A program made the translations under genes and the position numbers. Below are positions 28,905-39,252 of a stretch of DNA of 64,000 bases, piece after piece. Source of the DNA: an uncultured Clostridia bacterium (GTDB lineage: Bacteria > Bacillota > Clostridia > Oscillospirales > Acutalibacteraceae); contig CANQVS010000002.1 of the NCBI GenBank assembly GCA_947627345.1, positions 62,001-126,000 on the forward strand, given 5' to 3'. Numbering within the stretch: the stretch's first letter is position 1; every line of letters starts with the position of its first letter. The notes below the pieces were generated by a model, which had not been told where the DNA came from, ran no database searches, and saw nothing but the letters and a program-made list of their open reading frames with translations.

Positions 28905-30554
28905 ATGAATGGACTGGACTTGAAACAGGCAGTTTTATCGGGTTCAAATAATATTTGTATTAAAAAATCCTATATTAACGACCTGAATATTTTTCCTGTT
29001 CCCGACGGAGATACAGGAACAAATATGTCAATGACAACTACCTCGGCGGTAAAGGCTTTAAAGGAAATTGACTCCGATGAAATCGGCGTTGTCGCAAAAG
29101 CCGTAGCTTCCGCGATGCTTAGAGGCGCCAGAGGAAACTCGGGGGTAATTCTTTCTCTTTTATTTCGTGGATTTTCCGAAGGGTTGAAAGACAAATCAAC
29201 AGCGAACGGAAAAGACCTTGTCGATGCTCTCGGCTTAGGGGTTGACGCGGCATATAAGGCTGTTATGAAACCTACCGAGGGTACAATTCTTACGGTTGCG
29301 AGAGTAGGCTACGAGGGCGGACTTGAAGCCTGTAAAAAAAGCGAGGACGTTTTAGAAGTCTGGAGCGCAGTATGCAGCAGTGCGGAAGAGGCGCTCGCTA
29401 AAACTCCCGAATATCTCCCCGTTTTGAAAAAGGCTGGCGTTGTAGACGCGGGCGGTATGGGACTTTATTCGATATTTGAGGGAATGCTTTCTTACTTTAT
29501 AGACGGTAAAGTTGTAGAGTATGAGGAAACTCACGCAAGTGAGGAGCTTGAAAACTTTTCAAGTACCGTTGCCGAGTTTGACGAGGTAATTAATTTTACT
29601 TATTGTACTGAGTTTATAGTCGGCAGAGATGAGAAAGTTAAAACCGACCCCAACGAACTACGTTTATATCTTGAAACTATCGGTGATTGTGTAGTTGTTG
29701 TAAACGATGATGAAATAATCAAAGTCCATGTCCATACCGACAACCCCGGAAACGCTCTACAAAAGGGGCTTAACTACGGCCAGCTTCTTACAGTTAAGGT
29801 TGAGAATATGAAAGAACAGCACCGTCAGCGTGTTGAGGATAACGAGGCTAAAAAGGAAGAAAAGGTTAAGCTTGAACCTGTTGAGCCCACTGAAGAAATC
29901 GGTTTTGTCGCGGTTGCGGCAGGAGAGGGAATTACAAACCTCTTTAAGGATTTAGGATGTAATAATGTTGTATCGGGCGGTCAGTCTATGAACCCGAGTA
30001 CAGACGATATTTACGAGGCTGTTATGGCAACCCCTGCAAAGAATGTATTTGTTCTTCCTAATAATAAAAATATAATTATGGCGGCAGAGCAGACGGTTCC
30101 TATGGTTGAGGACAGAAATGTAATTATCGTTCCCACCCGTACCATACCGCAGGGAATGACGGCAATTTTGAATTATGATTCCGAGCTTTCGCCGGAGAGC
30201 AACAAGGATATGATGGCTGACGCGGCTAAACAGGTTGGGACAGGCCAGGTAACTTTCGCCGCTCGAAACAGCGAGTTCGGACACCAGAAAATCAAAGAGG
30301 GCGAAATTATTGCCCTTGAAAACGGTAAGCTTACAATAACCGAGAAAACTCCGGCTAAAGCGGCTGTTAAGCTTGCCAAAAATATGATTAATCACGATAC
30401 TTCGTTTGTAACGATTATTTACGGCGCAGATACCTCGGAAAAAGACGCGCAGGAAGTGTACGAGGCAATAAACGATAAATTCGGTAATAAGGTTGACGTT
30501 TCGCTCGTAAACGGCGGACAGCCGATATATTACTTTATTTTAAGTGTAGAATAA
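28905..30554 (+). CDS. DAK2/DegV-like fatty acid kinase subunit FakA-like
   Basis: NDLNIFPVPDGDTGTNMSMT, AMLRGARGNSGVILS, VHVHTDNPGNAL. Start reassigned to ATG MNGLDLKQ. Confidence 0.9.
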   Translation: MNGLDLKQAVLSGSNNICIKKSYINDLNIFPVPDGDTGTNMSMTTTSAVKALKEIDSDEIGVVAKAVASAMLRGARGNSGVILSLLFRGFSEGLKDKSTANGKDLVDALGLGVDAAYKAVMKPTEGTILTVARVGYEGGLEACKKSEDVLEVWSAVCSSAEEALAKTPEYLPVLKKAGVVDAGGMGLYSIFEGMLSYFIDGKVVEYEETHASEELENFSSTVAEFDEVINFTYCTEFIVGRDEKVKTDPNELRLYLETIGDCVVVVNDDEIIKVHVHTDNPGNALQKGLNYGQLLTVKVENMKEQHRQRVEDNEAKKEEKVKLEPVEPTEEIGFVAVAAGEGITNLFKDLGCNNVVSGGQSMNPSTDDIYEAVMATPAKNVFVLPNNKNIIMAAEQTVPMVEDRNVIIVPTRTIPQGMTAILNYDSELSPESNKDMMADAAKQVGTGQVTFAARNSEFGHQKIKEGEIIALENGKLTITEKTPAKAAVKLAKNMINHDTSFVTIIYGADTSEKDAQEVYEAINDKFGNKVDVSLVNGGQPIYYFILSVE

Positions 30555-30581
30555 AAAAGACGGCACAAGCCGTCTTTTTTT
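30553..30581 (+). terminator. Intrinsic terminator
   Basis: aaaaaagacggc-acaa-gccgtctttttt. Confidence 0.85.
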
Positions 30582-30596
30582 GAACGGGAAGATTTT

Positions 30597-32636
30597 ATGT
30601 CGTTATATTATATGAAAATAGAAGAGCTTTCCGGTATCGGAAAAAAACGCGCTGAACTTTTTAATAAACTCGGTGTGTTTTCTGTTGGCGAACTTCTTAA
30701 TTTTTATCCGAGAAATTATGAGGATTGGTCAGAAATTACAAGTATTTCAGAAGTTGAAAACGGAGCTACTGTATGTATAAAAGCCACGGTATATGAAGCT
30801 TTTCGCTCGGGGTATACTAAAACCGGAAAATTTATAACCAAAACTACTGTTTGTGATGACAGCGGTGTCTGCGAACTTGTATTTTATAATAACCGTTATA
30901 TAGACAAAATGTTGAAAAACGGGTCTACATACCGTTTCTTCGGAAAAGTCTCTAATGTTTTCGGAAAGGTAAGTATGACTTCCCCGACTTTTTCCTCCGA
31001 TGAAGTTACAGCCAATATGCATCCGATTTATAATTTAACTTCAGGACTAAATAATAATACTGTCATAAGAGCCGTTAAAGAGGCAATTAACCTGCTTCCC
31101 GAAAAAGTCAACGACCCTTTGCCTCAGAGTTTAAGAGAACGTTTCGGGCTTTGTAACTTAGAATATGCAATTAAAAATATACATTTTCCCGAAGATATGC
31201 AGGCTCTTGAAACCGCAAAAAAGCGCCTCGTAGTTGAGGAACTTTTGGTACTTAATCTCGGTCTTAGAAATCTGAAAAATCGTAAACGTTCAGAAAACCA
31301 AAATCCAATAAGTAAAGATTATTCCGCTGAATTTGAGAATTTTTTGCCCTTTAAGCTGACAAACGCGCAAAGACGCGTTATTTCTGAATGTGTAACTGAT
31401 TTAAAAAATCCCGAAGTTTCCCTTAACAGGCTTATTCAGGGAGATGTCGGCTCGGGAAAAACAGTTGTAGCAGGTTCGGTTTGCTATACTCTTATTAAAA
31501 ACGGTAAACAAACCGCGTTTATGGCTCCGACGGAAATTCTTGCCGAACAGCATTATAATTATTTTATAGAATTATTTAAAAATACAGATATAAAAATTGC
31601 TTTGCTTACAGGTTCTATGAAATCATCTGAAAAAAATGACGTGAGAAAAAAACTCGCTTTCGGAGAAATAGACCTTATAATAGGGACCCACGCCTTGATT
31701 ACAGATGATACTGAATTTCAAAATCTTGCACTTGTTGTAACAGACGAACAGCACCGTTTCGGCGTAACTCAGAGAGCAAAACTCCTCTCGAAGGGAAACA
31801 ACCCTCATTTGCTTGTAATGAGCGCAACGCCTATTCCGAGAACATTGGGATTAATCATTTTCGGAGATTTAGACATTTCTGTGATTGATGAGCTTCCTCC
31901 GGGACGTAAAGAAATTGATACTTTGCTTATTGGAGCTGATAGGCGCGACCGAGCGTTGGAGTTTATAAAAAAGGAAATCGCAAAGGGACGTCAGGCTTAT
32001 ATTGTTTGCCCTCTTGTTGAGGAGAACGAAACGGATTTAGCGTCTGCGGAGGAATACGCGGCTGAATTAATGCTTAATAATTTCAGCGACGTACCTGTCG
32101 GAATACTTCACGGTAAGATGAAGTCAGACGATAAAGAGGCTGTTATGCGTGATTTTTGCGATAACAAGCTGAAGCTTTTAGTATCAACAACTGTAATAGA
32201 GGTAGGTATTGACGTTGCTAACGCAACTATAATGATGATAGAAAACGCGGAGCGTTTCGGGCTTTCACAGCTTCATCAGCTTAGGGGACGCGTAGGACGC
32301 GGAGGAGAAAAAAGCTGGTGTATTCTTGTTTCTGACAGTAATACTGAAAACTCAAAGGAACGTCTGAGAACAATGTGTACAACAAACGACGGTTTTAAAA
32401 TAGCAGATGTGGATTTAAAACTGCGCGGACCGGGAGATTTTTTTGGCTCACGCCAACACGGACTTCCAAAACTTTCCATAAGCAGTCTTGCAGATACAAG
32501 AAGTCTCGAACTTTCTCAAAAAATAGCTGATTATGTAATTTTAGATTCACAAAATCTGTTTGACGACAGATACAGGGGACTAAAAGGAGAGGTTAAACGA
32601 CTGTTTAACACAATCGGCGAGGAATCGCTAAACTAA
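30597..32636 (+). CDS. recG: ATP-dependent DNA helicase RecG
   Basis: LIQGDVGSGKTVVA, VTDEQHRFGVTQR, ATPIPRTLGL, QLRGRVGRG. Confidence 0.97.
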   Translation: MSLYYMKIEELSGIGKKRAELFNKLGVFSVGELLNFYPRNYEDWSEITSISEVENGATVCIKATVYEAFRSGYTKTGKFITKTTVCDDSGVCELVFYNNRYIDKMLKNGSTYRFFGKVSNVFGKVSMTSPTFSSDEVTANMHPIYNLTSGLNNNTVIRAVKEAINLLPEKVNDPLPQSLRERFGLCNLEYAIKNIHFPEDMQALETAKKRLVVEELLVLNLGLRNLKNRKRSENQNPISKDYSAEFENFLPFKLTNAQRRVISECVTDLKNPEVSLNRLIQGDVGSGKTVVAGSVCYTLIKNGKQTAFMAPTEILAEQHYNYFIELFKNTDIKIALLTGSMKSSEKNDVRKKLAFGEIDLIIGTHALITDDTEFQNLALVVTDEQHRFGVTQRAKLLSKGNNPHLLVMSATPIPRTLGLIIFGDLDISVIDELPPGRKEIDTLLIGADRRDRALEFIKKEIAKGRQAYIVCPLVEENETDLASAEEYAAELMLNNFSDVPVGILHGKMKSDDKEAVMRDFCDNKLKLLVSTTVIEVGIDVANATIMMIENAERFGLSQLHQLRGRVGRGGEKSWCILVSDSNTENSKERLRTMCTTNDGFKIADVDLKLRGPGDFFGSRQHGLPKLSISSLADTRSLELSQKIADYVILDSQNLFDDRYRGLKGEVKRLFNTIGEESLN

Positions 32637-32644
32637 AATTAATA

Positions 32645-32673
32645 TTGAAAAATTGTTTTCTATATAGTATAAT
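32645..32673 (+). promoter_or_regulatory. Sigma-A promoter of the D,D-carboxypeptidase gene
   Basis: TTGAAA-17 bp-TATAAT. Confidence 0.75.
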
Positions 32674-32700
32674 GTTTAGGTGTAAATTGGAGGTATTCTT

Positions 32701-34053
32701 ATGAAAAAGAAAATTTCGATAATTCTTTCTGCCATACTTGTTATTTGTACAGTTTTTTTCTCAACATTTATTCCCGCAAACGCCATAAGCTACAAAAACA
32801 AAGTTAAGGTAGCTTCCAAGTCAGCTTTGCTTATAAACCTCGATACGGGACAGACTGTTTACGAGAAGAATGCCGATAAAAAGCGTTATCCCGCGTCCAC
32901 AACTAAAATTATGACCTACATTATTGTTGCGGAGCACGTTGATAATTTCAAGAAAACGGAAGTTGAAATTAAACAGAGCGTGCTGGACGTTTTAAACGGT
33001 ACAGGCAGCTCGGTCGCTAATGTGGCGTCCCACGTGGGTAAGAAAATGACGGTTTTAGACCTTCTTTACTCTATGATGGTTCCTTCAGGTAACGATGCCG
33101 CGGTTGTCCTCGCTGATTATGTCGGCGGGGGTAGTGTTGAGAAATTCGTTTCTATGATGAATGATAAGGCGAAGGAGCTTGGCTGTAAGAATACCCATTT
33201 TCAAAATCCCGACGGATTACATAACGAAAACCATTATACAACTGCAACAGACCTCGCAATTATGACGCAATATGCGCTCACTTTGCCCGAGTTTTCAAAA
33301 ATCACAAACACTACCACATATTATGTAAAGGACGAGAGCTTTCCTCTTGTAACTACTAACTACCTCATAGACGCTAACCGAGGAGGTTCGTATTACTATC
33401 AATACGCTCAGGGAATAAAAACAGGAACAACCGATGAGGCGGGACATTGCCTCGTTACTATCGGAAGTGCTGACGGGTATTCCTATCTCGGTGTATTTCT
33501 TAATTCACCGATAAATCCCGAAAATGATGTTTACGGTACAATGATTGACGCGAAGGAGCTTTTCCGCTGGTCGCTTACAAAGCTTGAGCTTAATCAGGTT
33601 GCGTCTTCCGAAACTCCCATTTGCGAAGAGAAAATAAATCACGCGTGGGGCAAAAACAGCGTTCAGCTTGTACCCGAGAAAAATATAAACGCAATAGTTC
33701 CAAAGACCTTTGAGGAGTCCGATATTAAGGTGGAAACCGAAATTCCCGACAGTATAGACGCCCCGATTGAAGAAGGAGATGTTGTCGGAAAAGCAATTGT
33801 TTACTATAACGGTAAGCAGGTAAAAGAAAAAACAAAGATAGCCGAGGTTAACTTAGTTTCAAACGAAACGGTTGAAAGAAGCGGAATACTTTATGTATTA
33901 TCTGTAATTCAGAGCATAGTTTTTTCAAACTGGTTTATAGTTGTTATCGCGGCAATAGTAATTCTCCTTGTTATTTATATTATTATAAGTTCCATTATCA
34001 GAAAGCGTAACCGCAGAAACAGAAGAAATATAAAACATTATCGTAATTTCTGA
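32701..34053 (+). CDS. D-alanyl-D-alanine carboxypeptidase (PBP5/DacF type)
   Basis: YPASTTKIMTYII (SxxK), PSGNDAAV (SxN), KTGTTDEAGH (KTG); C-terminal TM. Confidence 0.95.
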   Translation: MKKKISIILSAILVICTVFFSTFIPANAISYKNKVKVASKSALLINLDTGQTVYEKNADKKRYPASTTKIMTYIIVAEHVDNFKKTEVEIKQSVLDVLNGTGSSVANVASHVGKKMTVLDLLYSMMVPSGNDAAVVLADYVGGGSVEKFVSMMNDKAKELGCKNTHFQNPDGLHNENHYTTATDLAIMTQYALTLPEFSKITNTTTYYVKDESFPLVTTNYLIDANRGGSYYYQYAQGIKTGTTDEAGHCLVTIGSADGYSYLGVFLNSPINPENDVYGTMIDAKELFRWSLTKLELNQVASSETPICEEKINHAWGKNSVQLVPEKNINAIVPKTFEESDIKVETEIPDSIDAPIEEGDVVGKAIVYYNGKQVKEKTKIAEVNLVSNETVERSGILYVLSVIQSIVFSNWFIVVIAAIVILLVIYIIISSIIRKRNRRNRRNIKHYRNF

Positions 34054-34080
34054 TATTAATAAATAAAACAGAAAAATAAA

Positions 34081-34112
34081 ACAGGTCGGGTAAATTTACC
34101 CGACCTGTTTTA
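34081..34112 (+). terminator. Intrinsic terminator
   Basis: Perfect palindrome acaggtcgggtaaatttacccgacctgt followed by T-rich sequence. Confidence 0.85.
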
Positions 34113-34180
34113 TATGAAAATTCGTTTGCTGTTAATAAAAATAATGCACATTACAGTTGCGTCCTCAGCGTGAGTACAAA

Positions 34181-34765
34181 TTATAATTCACTGTTTACAA
34201 AATACGTCAATGCTTTTTTATAGTCTGCTCCCTGCTTGCAGATTTCATTAAGACTGTTAATGCTTACCCCGACGCTTTTACTTTCGGGTTTAAAGTCTTC
34301 TTTTAAACAGTCCCACGGACAGGCCGAAGATTTAAGATAAGGATATTTTTTGTCTTCTTCGGTACAGCCTTTTGAAATTTTAAAATAAGGAATATACACC
34401 GCCTTATTTTTATATGTAATATATTGGTCTGACATTTCTTTAACGGTATTTTCTATATTGGAATAATATTCCTGACCATTTTTATATTTTTTTATGAAAT
34501 CATCCTTACTTAAAATATCCTTGTTATTTATTTTATTTGCTTTGTAATTTGTATTTAGGATTAAAATTAAAGCTTTAATTGTTTCATTATCATAATGTTT
34601 CCTAAAATTATTTGCCGCAACCCCGACTATAATTTCTTCTTTTGTCATTTTATGTTGATTTAAGAGAGTATTTGTATCTTTTTTAATTTTATATCCCGAA
34701 TTGATAATCGGAACTGAAGCCATTATAGCAAGTATTAACAAAAGTCCTATTAATTTTCTTCTCAT
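34181..34765 (-). CDS. SpoIID/LytB-domain-like exported protein, possibly degenerate
   Basis: EEIIVGVAANNFRKHYDNETIKALILILNTNY and AVYIPYFKISKGCTEEDKKYPYLKSSACPWD resemble SpoIID core blocks; N-terminal signal/TM. Confidence 0.55.
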   Translation of the reverse strand: MRRKLIGLLLILAIMASVPIINSGYKIKKDTNTLLNQHKMTKEEIIVGVAANNFRKHYDNETIKALILILNTNYKANKINNKDILSKDDFIKKYKNGQEYYSNIENTVKEMSDQYITYKNKAVYIPYFKISKGCTEEDKKYPYLKSSACPWDCLKEDFKPESKSVGVSINSLNEICKQGADYKKALTYFVNSEL

Positions 34766-34873
34766 ATTCTCACTCGTATTCTTTTATTTTTATTTTTTAT
34801 TTCTTGACATCACTGACAGTTTGTCTTAAAATATATTATGTTCGTTTAGTTTAATATATGAAAGGAAACTACT

Positions 34874-36055
34874 ATGAAATCTAAATTGTGTTGGATATCT
34901 TTTATTCCTTTTGCTGTTGCGGCCATTGTAATAAAGGTTTTTCAAAATTATTCCATTGCATTTAATAATAATGCAAACTTAGCGTCATATGCTGTTGTTT
35001 GCGCGGTACTTGTAATGTTTTTAATAAATATTATTTTTGTAGCTCTCGACAGAAAAACTTCTCCTGCCTATCTGTTGTCAAGTAATATACCTGTAGCTAT
35101 TTTTGCCGTTTTAGCGGCTGCTTTAATAGCGTCAAAATCAGCGTTGACAATTATACTTGATTTGCAAAATCATACATACACATTGTTTACTTTAGCGCTT
35201 ACGGTTTTCGGAATGTTAACCTCAATCTGTCTTGTAACGATTGCGTTTGCTCATATTCAGGGAAGAAACTTTTTCCCGAGAATGGGAGTTTTATTTCTAT
35301 CAATGCCAATATGGGGCGGATTGATGCTTATTTCGGAGTTTTTAAGCAACCGTACTGTTTCCGTTTATTCGGTTAACCCCATAAATCTCTTCTGCTATGC
35401 TTTTGCTATGATTTATCTGTTTAAGCTTGCTATGATTATTGCAACCGTTGACGGAAAAAATCCTGTAAAATCTATGTTTCTTTACGGCTTTCCGCTTGCG
35501 GGTTTAGGACTTGCGTCGGGTGTCGATACTATTATTTCAATTATCAATAACGGTCTTGATTATTCCGAAAATGTTATTTCATTTGCCTTTTTTGCGCTTG
35601 CGCTTTATATAATTTTCTTTAATATTGAGATAACAAGAAAATGTTTAACAAAAGATGAACAGATATTACAGTTTGACCTTGAAGATTTTGACGAGGAACA
35701 GCGCGCTTATGGCGCAAATCAGGATAACACGGTTGTTATTTCAGAAACGGGAACAAACGACTACGATTATGATTATTCTAAGACAGTAGCAGACAACGAG
35801 ATTTATGTGGCAACTCCCGATAATAAAGATAAAGATAACAGTGAGTTTGATTACAGCTCAAATTCAGATGCAGACGATTTTGTTATTGCTCCTGATATTA
35901 AGGAGAACGATGCAATTTATATAGAAAAAGATAAGGCTGTAAATTTTGAGAGAGGAGTAGTTTCTCAAAATTCGCAGAAAAAAGATGAAGAAACTGATTA
36001 TGATGAAGAGCATTTAGAGAAGATTAATAGACTAATTGAGGATATTAACCGATAA
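34874..36055 (+). CDS. Multi-pass membrane protein with acidic cytoplasmic tail, unknown function
   Basis: About 8 hydrophobic segments then a D/E-rich tail; no family recognised. Confidence 0.75.
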   Translation: MKSKLCWISFIPFAVAAIVIKVFQNYSIAFNNNANLASYAVVCAVLVMFLINIIFVALDRKTSPAYLLSSNIPVAIFAVLAAALIASKSALTIILDLQNHTYTLFTLALTVFGMLTSICLVTIAFAHIQGRNFFPRMGVLFLSMPIWGGLMLISEFLSNRTVSVYSVNPINLFCYAFAMIYLFKLAMIIATVDGKNPVKSMFLYGFPLAGLGLASGVDTIISIINNGLDYSENVISFAFFALALYIIFFNIEITRKCLTKDEQILQFDLEDFDEEQRAYGANQDNTVVISETGTNDYDYDYSKTVADNEIYVATPDNKDKDNSEFDYSSNSDADDFVIAPDIKENDAIYIEKDKAVNFERGVVSQNSQKKDEETDYDEEHLEKINRLIEDINR

Positions 36056-36117
36056 AATCCAAAATTTATTTGTTGACTTTTTTATTTTTCGGTGATACTA
36101 TATATAAAAATAGTTTA

Positions 36118-36345
36118 ACGCTATGATAAGGACACGATATTTCGGATAAGTTTTTAAGAGAGCGCGCGGTTGGTGAAAGCGTGTAAAACTTCCGATATAT
36201 TACCGCCTTTGAGCTTTGCGCAGGAAATGACGCGACGGGTAGCTCCGTTAAAGGTAACGAGGGTTTTTAACCGAAGTTGGGTGGAACCGCGATTTGTAAA
36301 TTATATCGCCCCAATATTCTTTTATAGAATATTGGAGCTTTTTTA
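36118..36345 (+). ncRNA. T-box riboswitch leader of thrS
   Basis: T-box sequence gGGTGGAACCGCG at 36279-36291; ccaatattct/agaatattgg terminator stem with T-run at 36311-36345; candidate specifier ACC at 36202-36204; thrS follows. Confidence 0.92.
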
Positions 36346-36379
36346 TTTTATCTATTATAATGATAAGGAGTAGTCGATT

Positions 36380-38323
36380 ATGATTAATGTAGAATTAAAA
36401 GGCGGAGTTGTTAATCAATATGAAAAAAACATTACTCCCGCGGAGATTGCCAAAGGAATTGGTATGGGACTATATAAGTCCGTATGCGCCGCGAAAATAA
36501 ACGGAGACGTTTGCGATTTAAGAACCCCGATAACCGAGGATTGCAAGGTTGAACTTTTAACTTTTGATGATGTAAACGGTAAAAAAGCTTTTTGGCATAC
36601 TGCCTCCCACGTTCTTGCTCAGGCTGTAAAACGCCTTTATCCGAGCGCGAAGTGCGCTATCGGACCCGCTATAGATAACGGTTTTTACTATGACTTTGAT
36701 GTTGAAAAGCCATTTACAACAGAGGACTTGCAAAAGATTACCGAAGAAATGAAAAAGATTGTAAAATCAAAAATTTCTGTTGAAAAATTTGAGCTTGACC
36801 CGGACGAAGCCGTAAAGCTGTTAGAGGATATGAACGAGCCTTATAAGGTAGAGCTTTGCAGAGAACACAGCGATAAGGGCGAAAAAATAAGCTTTTATAA
36901 ACAGGACGATTTCACAGACCTCTGCGCGGGACCTCATCTTATGGACGTAAGCCCTATAAAGGCGATTGCACTGACAAATACAACAGGCGCATATTGGAGA
37001 GGCAATGCTGAAAACGCACAGCTTTGCCGTGTTTACGGCGTGGCGTTTCCAAAGGCTTCTATGCTCGAAGAGCATTTAAAAATGATGGAGGAGGCTAAAA
37101 ACCGTGACCACAATAAGCTCGGACGCGAGTTGGAACTATTTACAACGAGCGAGGTTATCGGACAGGGACTTCCCATTTTGCTTCCAAAAGGAGCAAGGGT
37201 TATTCAACTTCTTCAGCGTTTTGTGGAGGACGAGGAGCAAAAGAGAGGCTGGCTTTTAACAAAAACTCCGTTTATGGCTAAATCTGACCTTTATAAAATC
37301 AGCGGTCATTGGGGACACTATAAAGACGGAATGTTTGTATTGGGCGATGAGGAAAAGGATGATGAGGTTTACGCACTGCGTCCTATGACCTGTCCGTTCC
37401 AGTATCAGGCATATTTAAACCGCCAGCGTTCTTACCGCGATTTACCACTCAGATACAACGAGACATCAACACTTTTCCGTAACGAGGCTTCGGGGGAAAT
37501 GCACGGACTTATCCGAGTTCGCCAGTTTACAATTTCAGAGGGACACCTCATGTGTACTCCCGAACAGCTTGAAGGTGAATTTAAGGGATGCTTAGAGCTT
37601 GCGATATTTATGCTGAAAACTGTCGGACTTTACGAGGACGTAAGCTACCGCTTTTCACAGTGGGACCCGAATGACAGGGATAAATATATCGGAACAGAGG
37701 AAGAATGGAATGAAATTCAGGGAATGATGGGAAGAATCCTCAACCATCTTGACGTTCCTTATGAAATAGGAATAGGCGAGGCGGCTTTTTACGGACCGAA
37801 GCTTGACATTCAGATTAAGAATGTTTACGGTAAGGAAGATACTCTCATCACAATTCAGATTGACGGTATGATTGCCGAAAAATTCGGTATGGAATATGTT
37901 GATAAGGACGGCAAGAAAAAGAATCCTTATATTATTCACCGAACCTCAATCGGCTGTTATGAGCGTACCCTTGCATTACTTATTGAAAAGTACGCGGGAG
38001 CTTTCCCAATGTGGCTTGCCCCTGTTCAGGTTAAGATTCTGCCTATTGCCGACCGCCATATTGACTATGCTTACGATATTAAAAAAGCGCTTGAATCAGA
38101 GGGTATGCGTGTTGAAATTGATGACAGAAGTGAAAAAATCGGTTATAAAATCCGAGAGGCACAGCTTCAGAAAGTACCTTATATGTTTGTAGTGGGCGAT
38201 AAGGATATTGAAAATAACGCCGTATCCGTCCGCCATAGAAAAGATGGTGACCTCGGCTCAATGAAGCTTGATGATTTTATTGCCGTTGCAAGGAAAGAAA
38301 TTGATACCAAGGAGATAAAATAA
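36380..38323 (+). CDS. thrS: Threonyl-tRNA synthetase
   Basis: TGS domain, FWHTASHVLAQAVKRLYP, class II motifs (MTCPFQYQAY, RYNETSTLFRNEASGEMHGLIRVRQF). Confidence 0.98.
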   Translation: MINVELKGGVVNQYEKNITPAEIAKGIGMGLYKSVCAAKINGDVCDLRTPITEDCKVELLTFDDVNGKKAFWHTASHVLAQAVKRLYPSAKCAIGPAIDNGFYYDFDVEKPFTTEDLQKITEEMKKIVKSKISVEKFELDPDEAVKLLEDMNEPYKVELCREHSDKGEKISFYKQDDFTDLCAGPHLMDVSPIKAIALTNTTGAYWRGNAENAQLCRVYGVAFPKASMLEEHLKMMEEAKNRDHNKLGRELELFTTSEVIGQGLPILLPKGARVIQLLQRFVEDEEQKRGWLLTKTPFMAKSDLYKISGHWGHYKDGMFVLGDEEKDDEVYALRPMTCPFQYQAYLNRQRSYRDLPLRYNETSTLFRNEASGEMHGLIRVRQFTISEGHLMCTPEQLEGEFKGCLELAIFMLKTVGLYEDVSYRFSQWDPNDRDKYIGTEEEWNEIQGMMGRILNHLDVPYEIGIGEAAFYGPKLDIQIKNVYGKEDTLITIQIDGMIAEKFGMEYVDKDGKKKNPYIIHRTSIGCYERTLALLIEKYAGAFPMWLAPVQVKILPIADRHIDYAYDIKKALESEGMRVEIDDRSEKIGYKIREAQLQKVPYMFVVGDKDIENNAVSVRHRKDGDLGSMKLDDFIAVARKEIDTKEIK

Positions 38324-38327
38324 CTCA

Positions 38328-39158
38328 ATGTATAACCGTTCATATAATAGGGGCAGAAGGGGAATGACCTTTAAATTTAAACCTCCGAGGCGGAGAAGGT
38401 TTAAAAGTCTTAAATCCTCATCAATTAATAAAAGACCAAAAGCTCCCGTTTATAAATTACACTTGGCTAAAATCGCGGTTCTTGTACTTATTGTAGCCGT
38501 TGTTTTTGCATCAATTGTTATCGGAGTAAATCTATCTAAACCTGACAATAAAAGGGAGAAGTCTGTTTACTATAAAACCTCAACGGAAAACAATAATGCC
38601 GATTTATTGCGTGTTGTCAATAAAAGCAATCCGCTTGATAAAAATTACATCCCCGAGCTTGTTGAAAAGGACGGCTACCGTTTAAGCGTGCTTGCAGAAA
38701 AAAGTCTTGATGAATTGCTTGCTGACGCAAAGAAACAAGGTATAAGTCTTTATGTAAAATACGCTTATGTCTCCTATGACGAGCAGAAAAAGCTGTATGA
38801 CGCTCAGTATAAAATGAATCTAAAAAAATACGGACTTTCCGAGGTTAAGGCACAGGCAAGAACAAATGTCGTAATTCCACAGGCGGGAAGATGTGAATTT
38901 CAGACAGGTCTTATGGTAAGTTTCAGAAGTGAGCAGAAGGGTAAATTTAAGGACTCTACGGCTTCTGATTGGCTTGGTAAAAACGCTAAAAAATATGGAT
39001 TTGTACTGCGTTATCCTCCCGATAAAACCTCCCAGACTTCTATGAATTGGAATCCAAAATCTTACAGGTATGTAGGCAGGGAAAACGCTCAGGTTATGCA
39101 GAGCCTTAATATGTGTCTTAACGAGTACAGCTATTATGTTAGTTCACGAAACAATTAA
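38328..39158 (+). CDS. VanY/M15-like D,D-carboxypeptidase homologue with altered active site
   Basis: TM anchor, LDKNYIPELV, YVSYDEQKKLYDAQY, CEFQTGLMVSF, WLGKNAKKYGFVLRYPPDK, NPKSYRYVG. Confidence 0.8.
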   Translation: MYNRSYNRGRRGMTFKFKPPRRRRFKSLKSSSINKRPKAPVYKLHLAKIAVLVLIVAVVFASIVIGVNLSKPDNKREKSVYYKTSTENNNADLLRVVNKSNPLDKNYIPELVEKDGYRLSVLAEKSLDELLADAKKQGISLYVKYAYVSYDEQKKLYDAQYKMNLKKYGLSEVKAQARTNVVIPQAGRCEFQTGLMVSFRSEQKGKFKDSTASDWLGKNAKKYGFVLRYPPDKTSQTSMNWNPKSYRYVGRENAQVMQSLNMCLNEYSYYVSSRNN

Positions 39159-39181
39159 ATTTTAAAATTTTAAAAAAATAC

Positions 39182-39210
39182 TTGCATTTTGTAAAAAACT
39201 ATAGTATAAT
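39182..39210 (+). promoter_or_regulatory. Sigma-A promoter of rpmE
   Basis: TTGCAT-17 bp-TATAAT. Confidence 0.75.
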
Positions 39211-39252
39211 TCTACTGTTACATTGAAATATATCCTGAATGAGGTGAATAAA

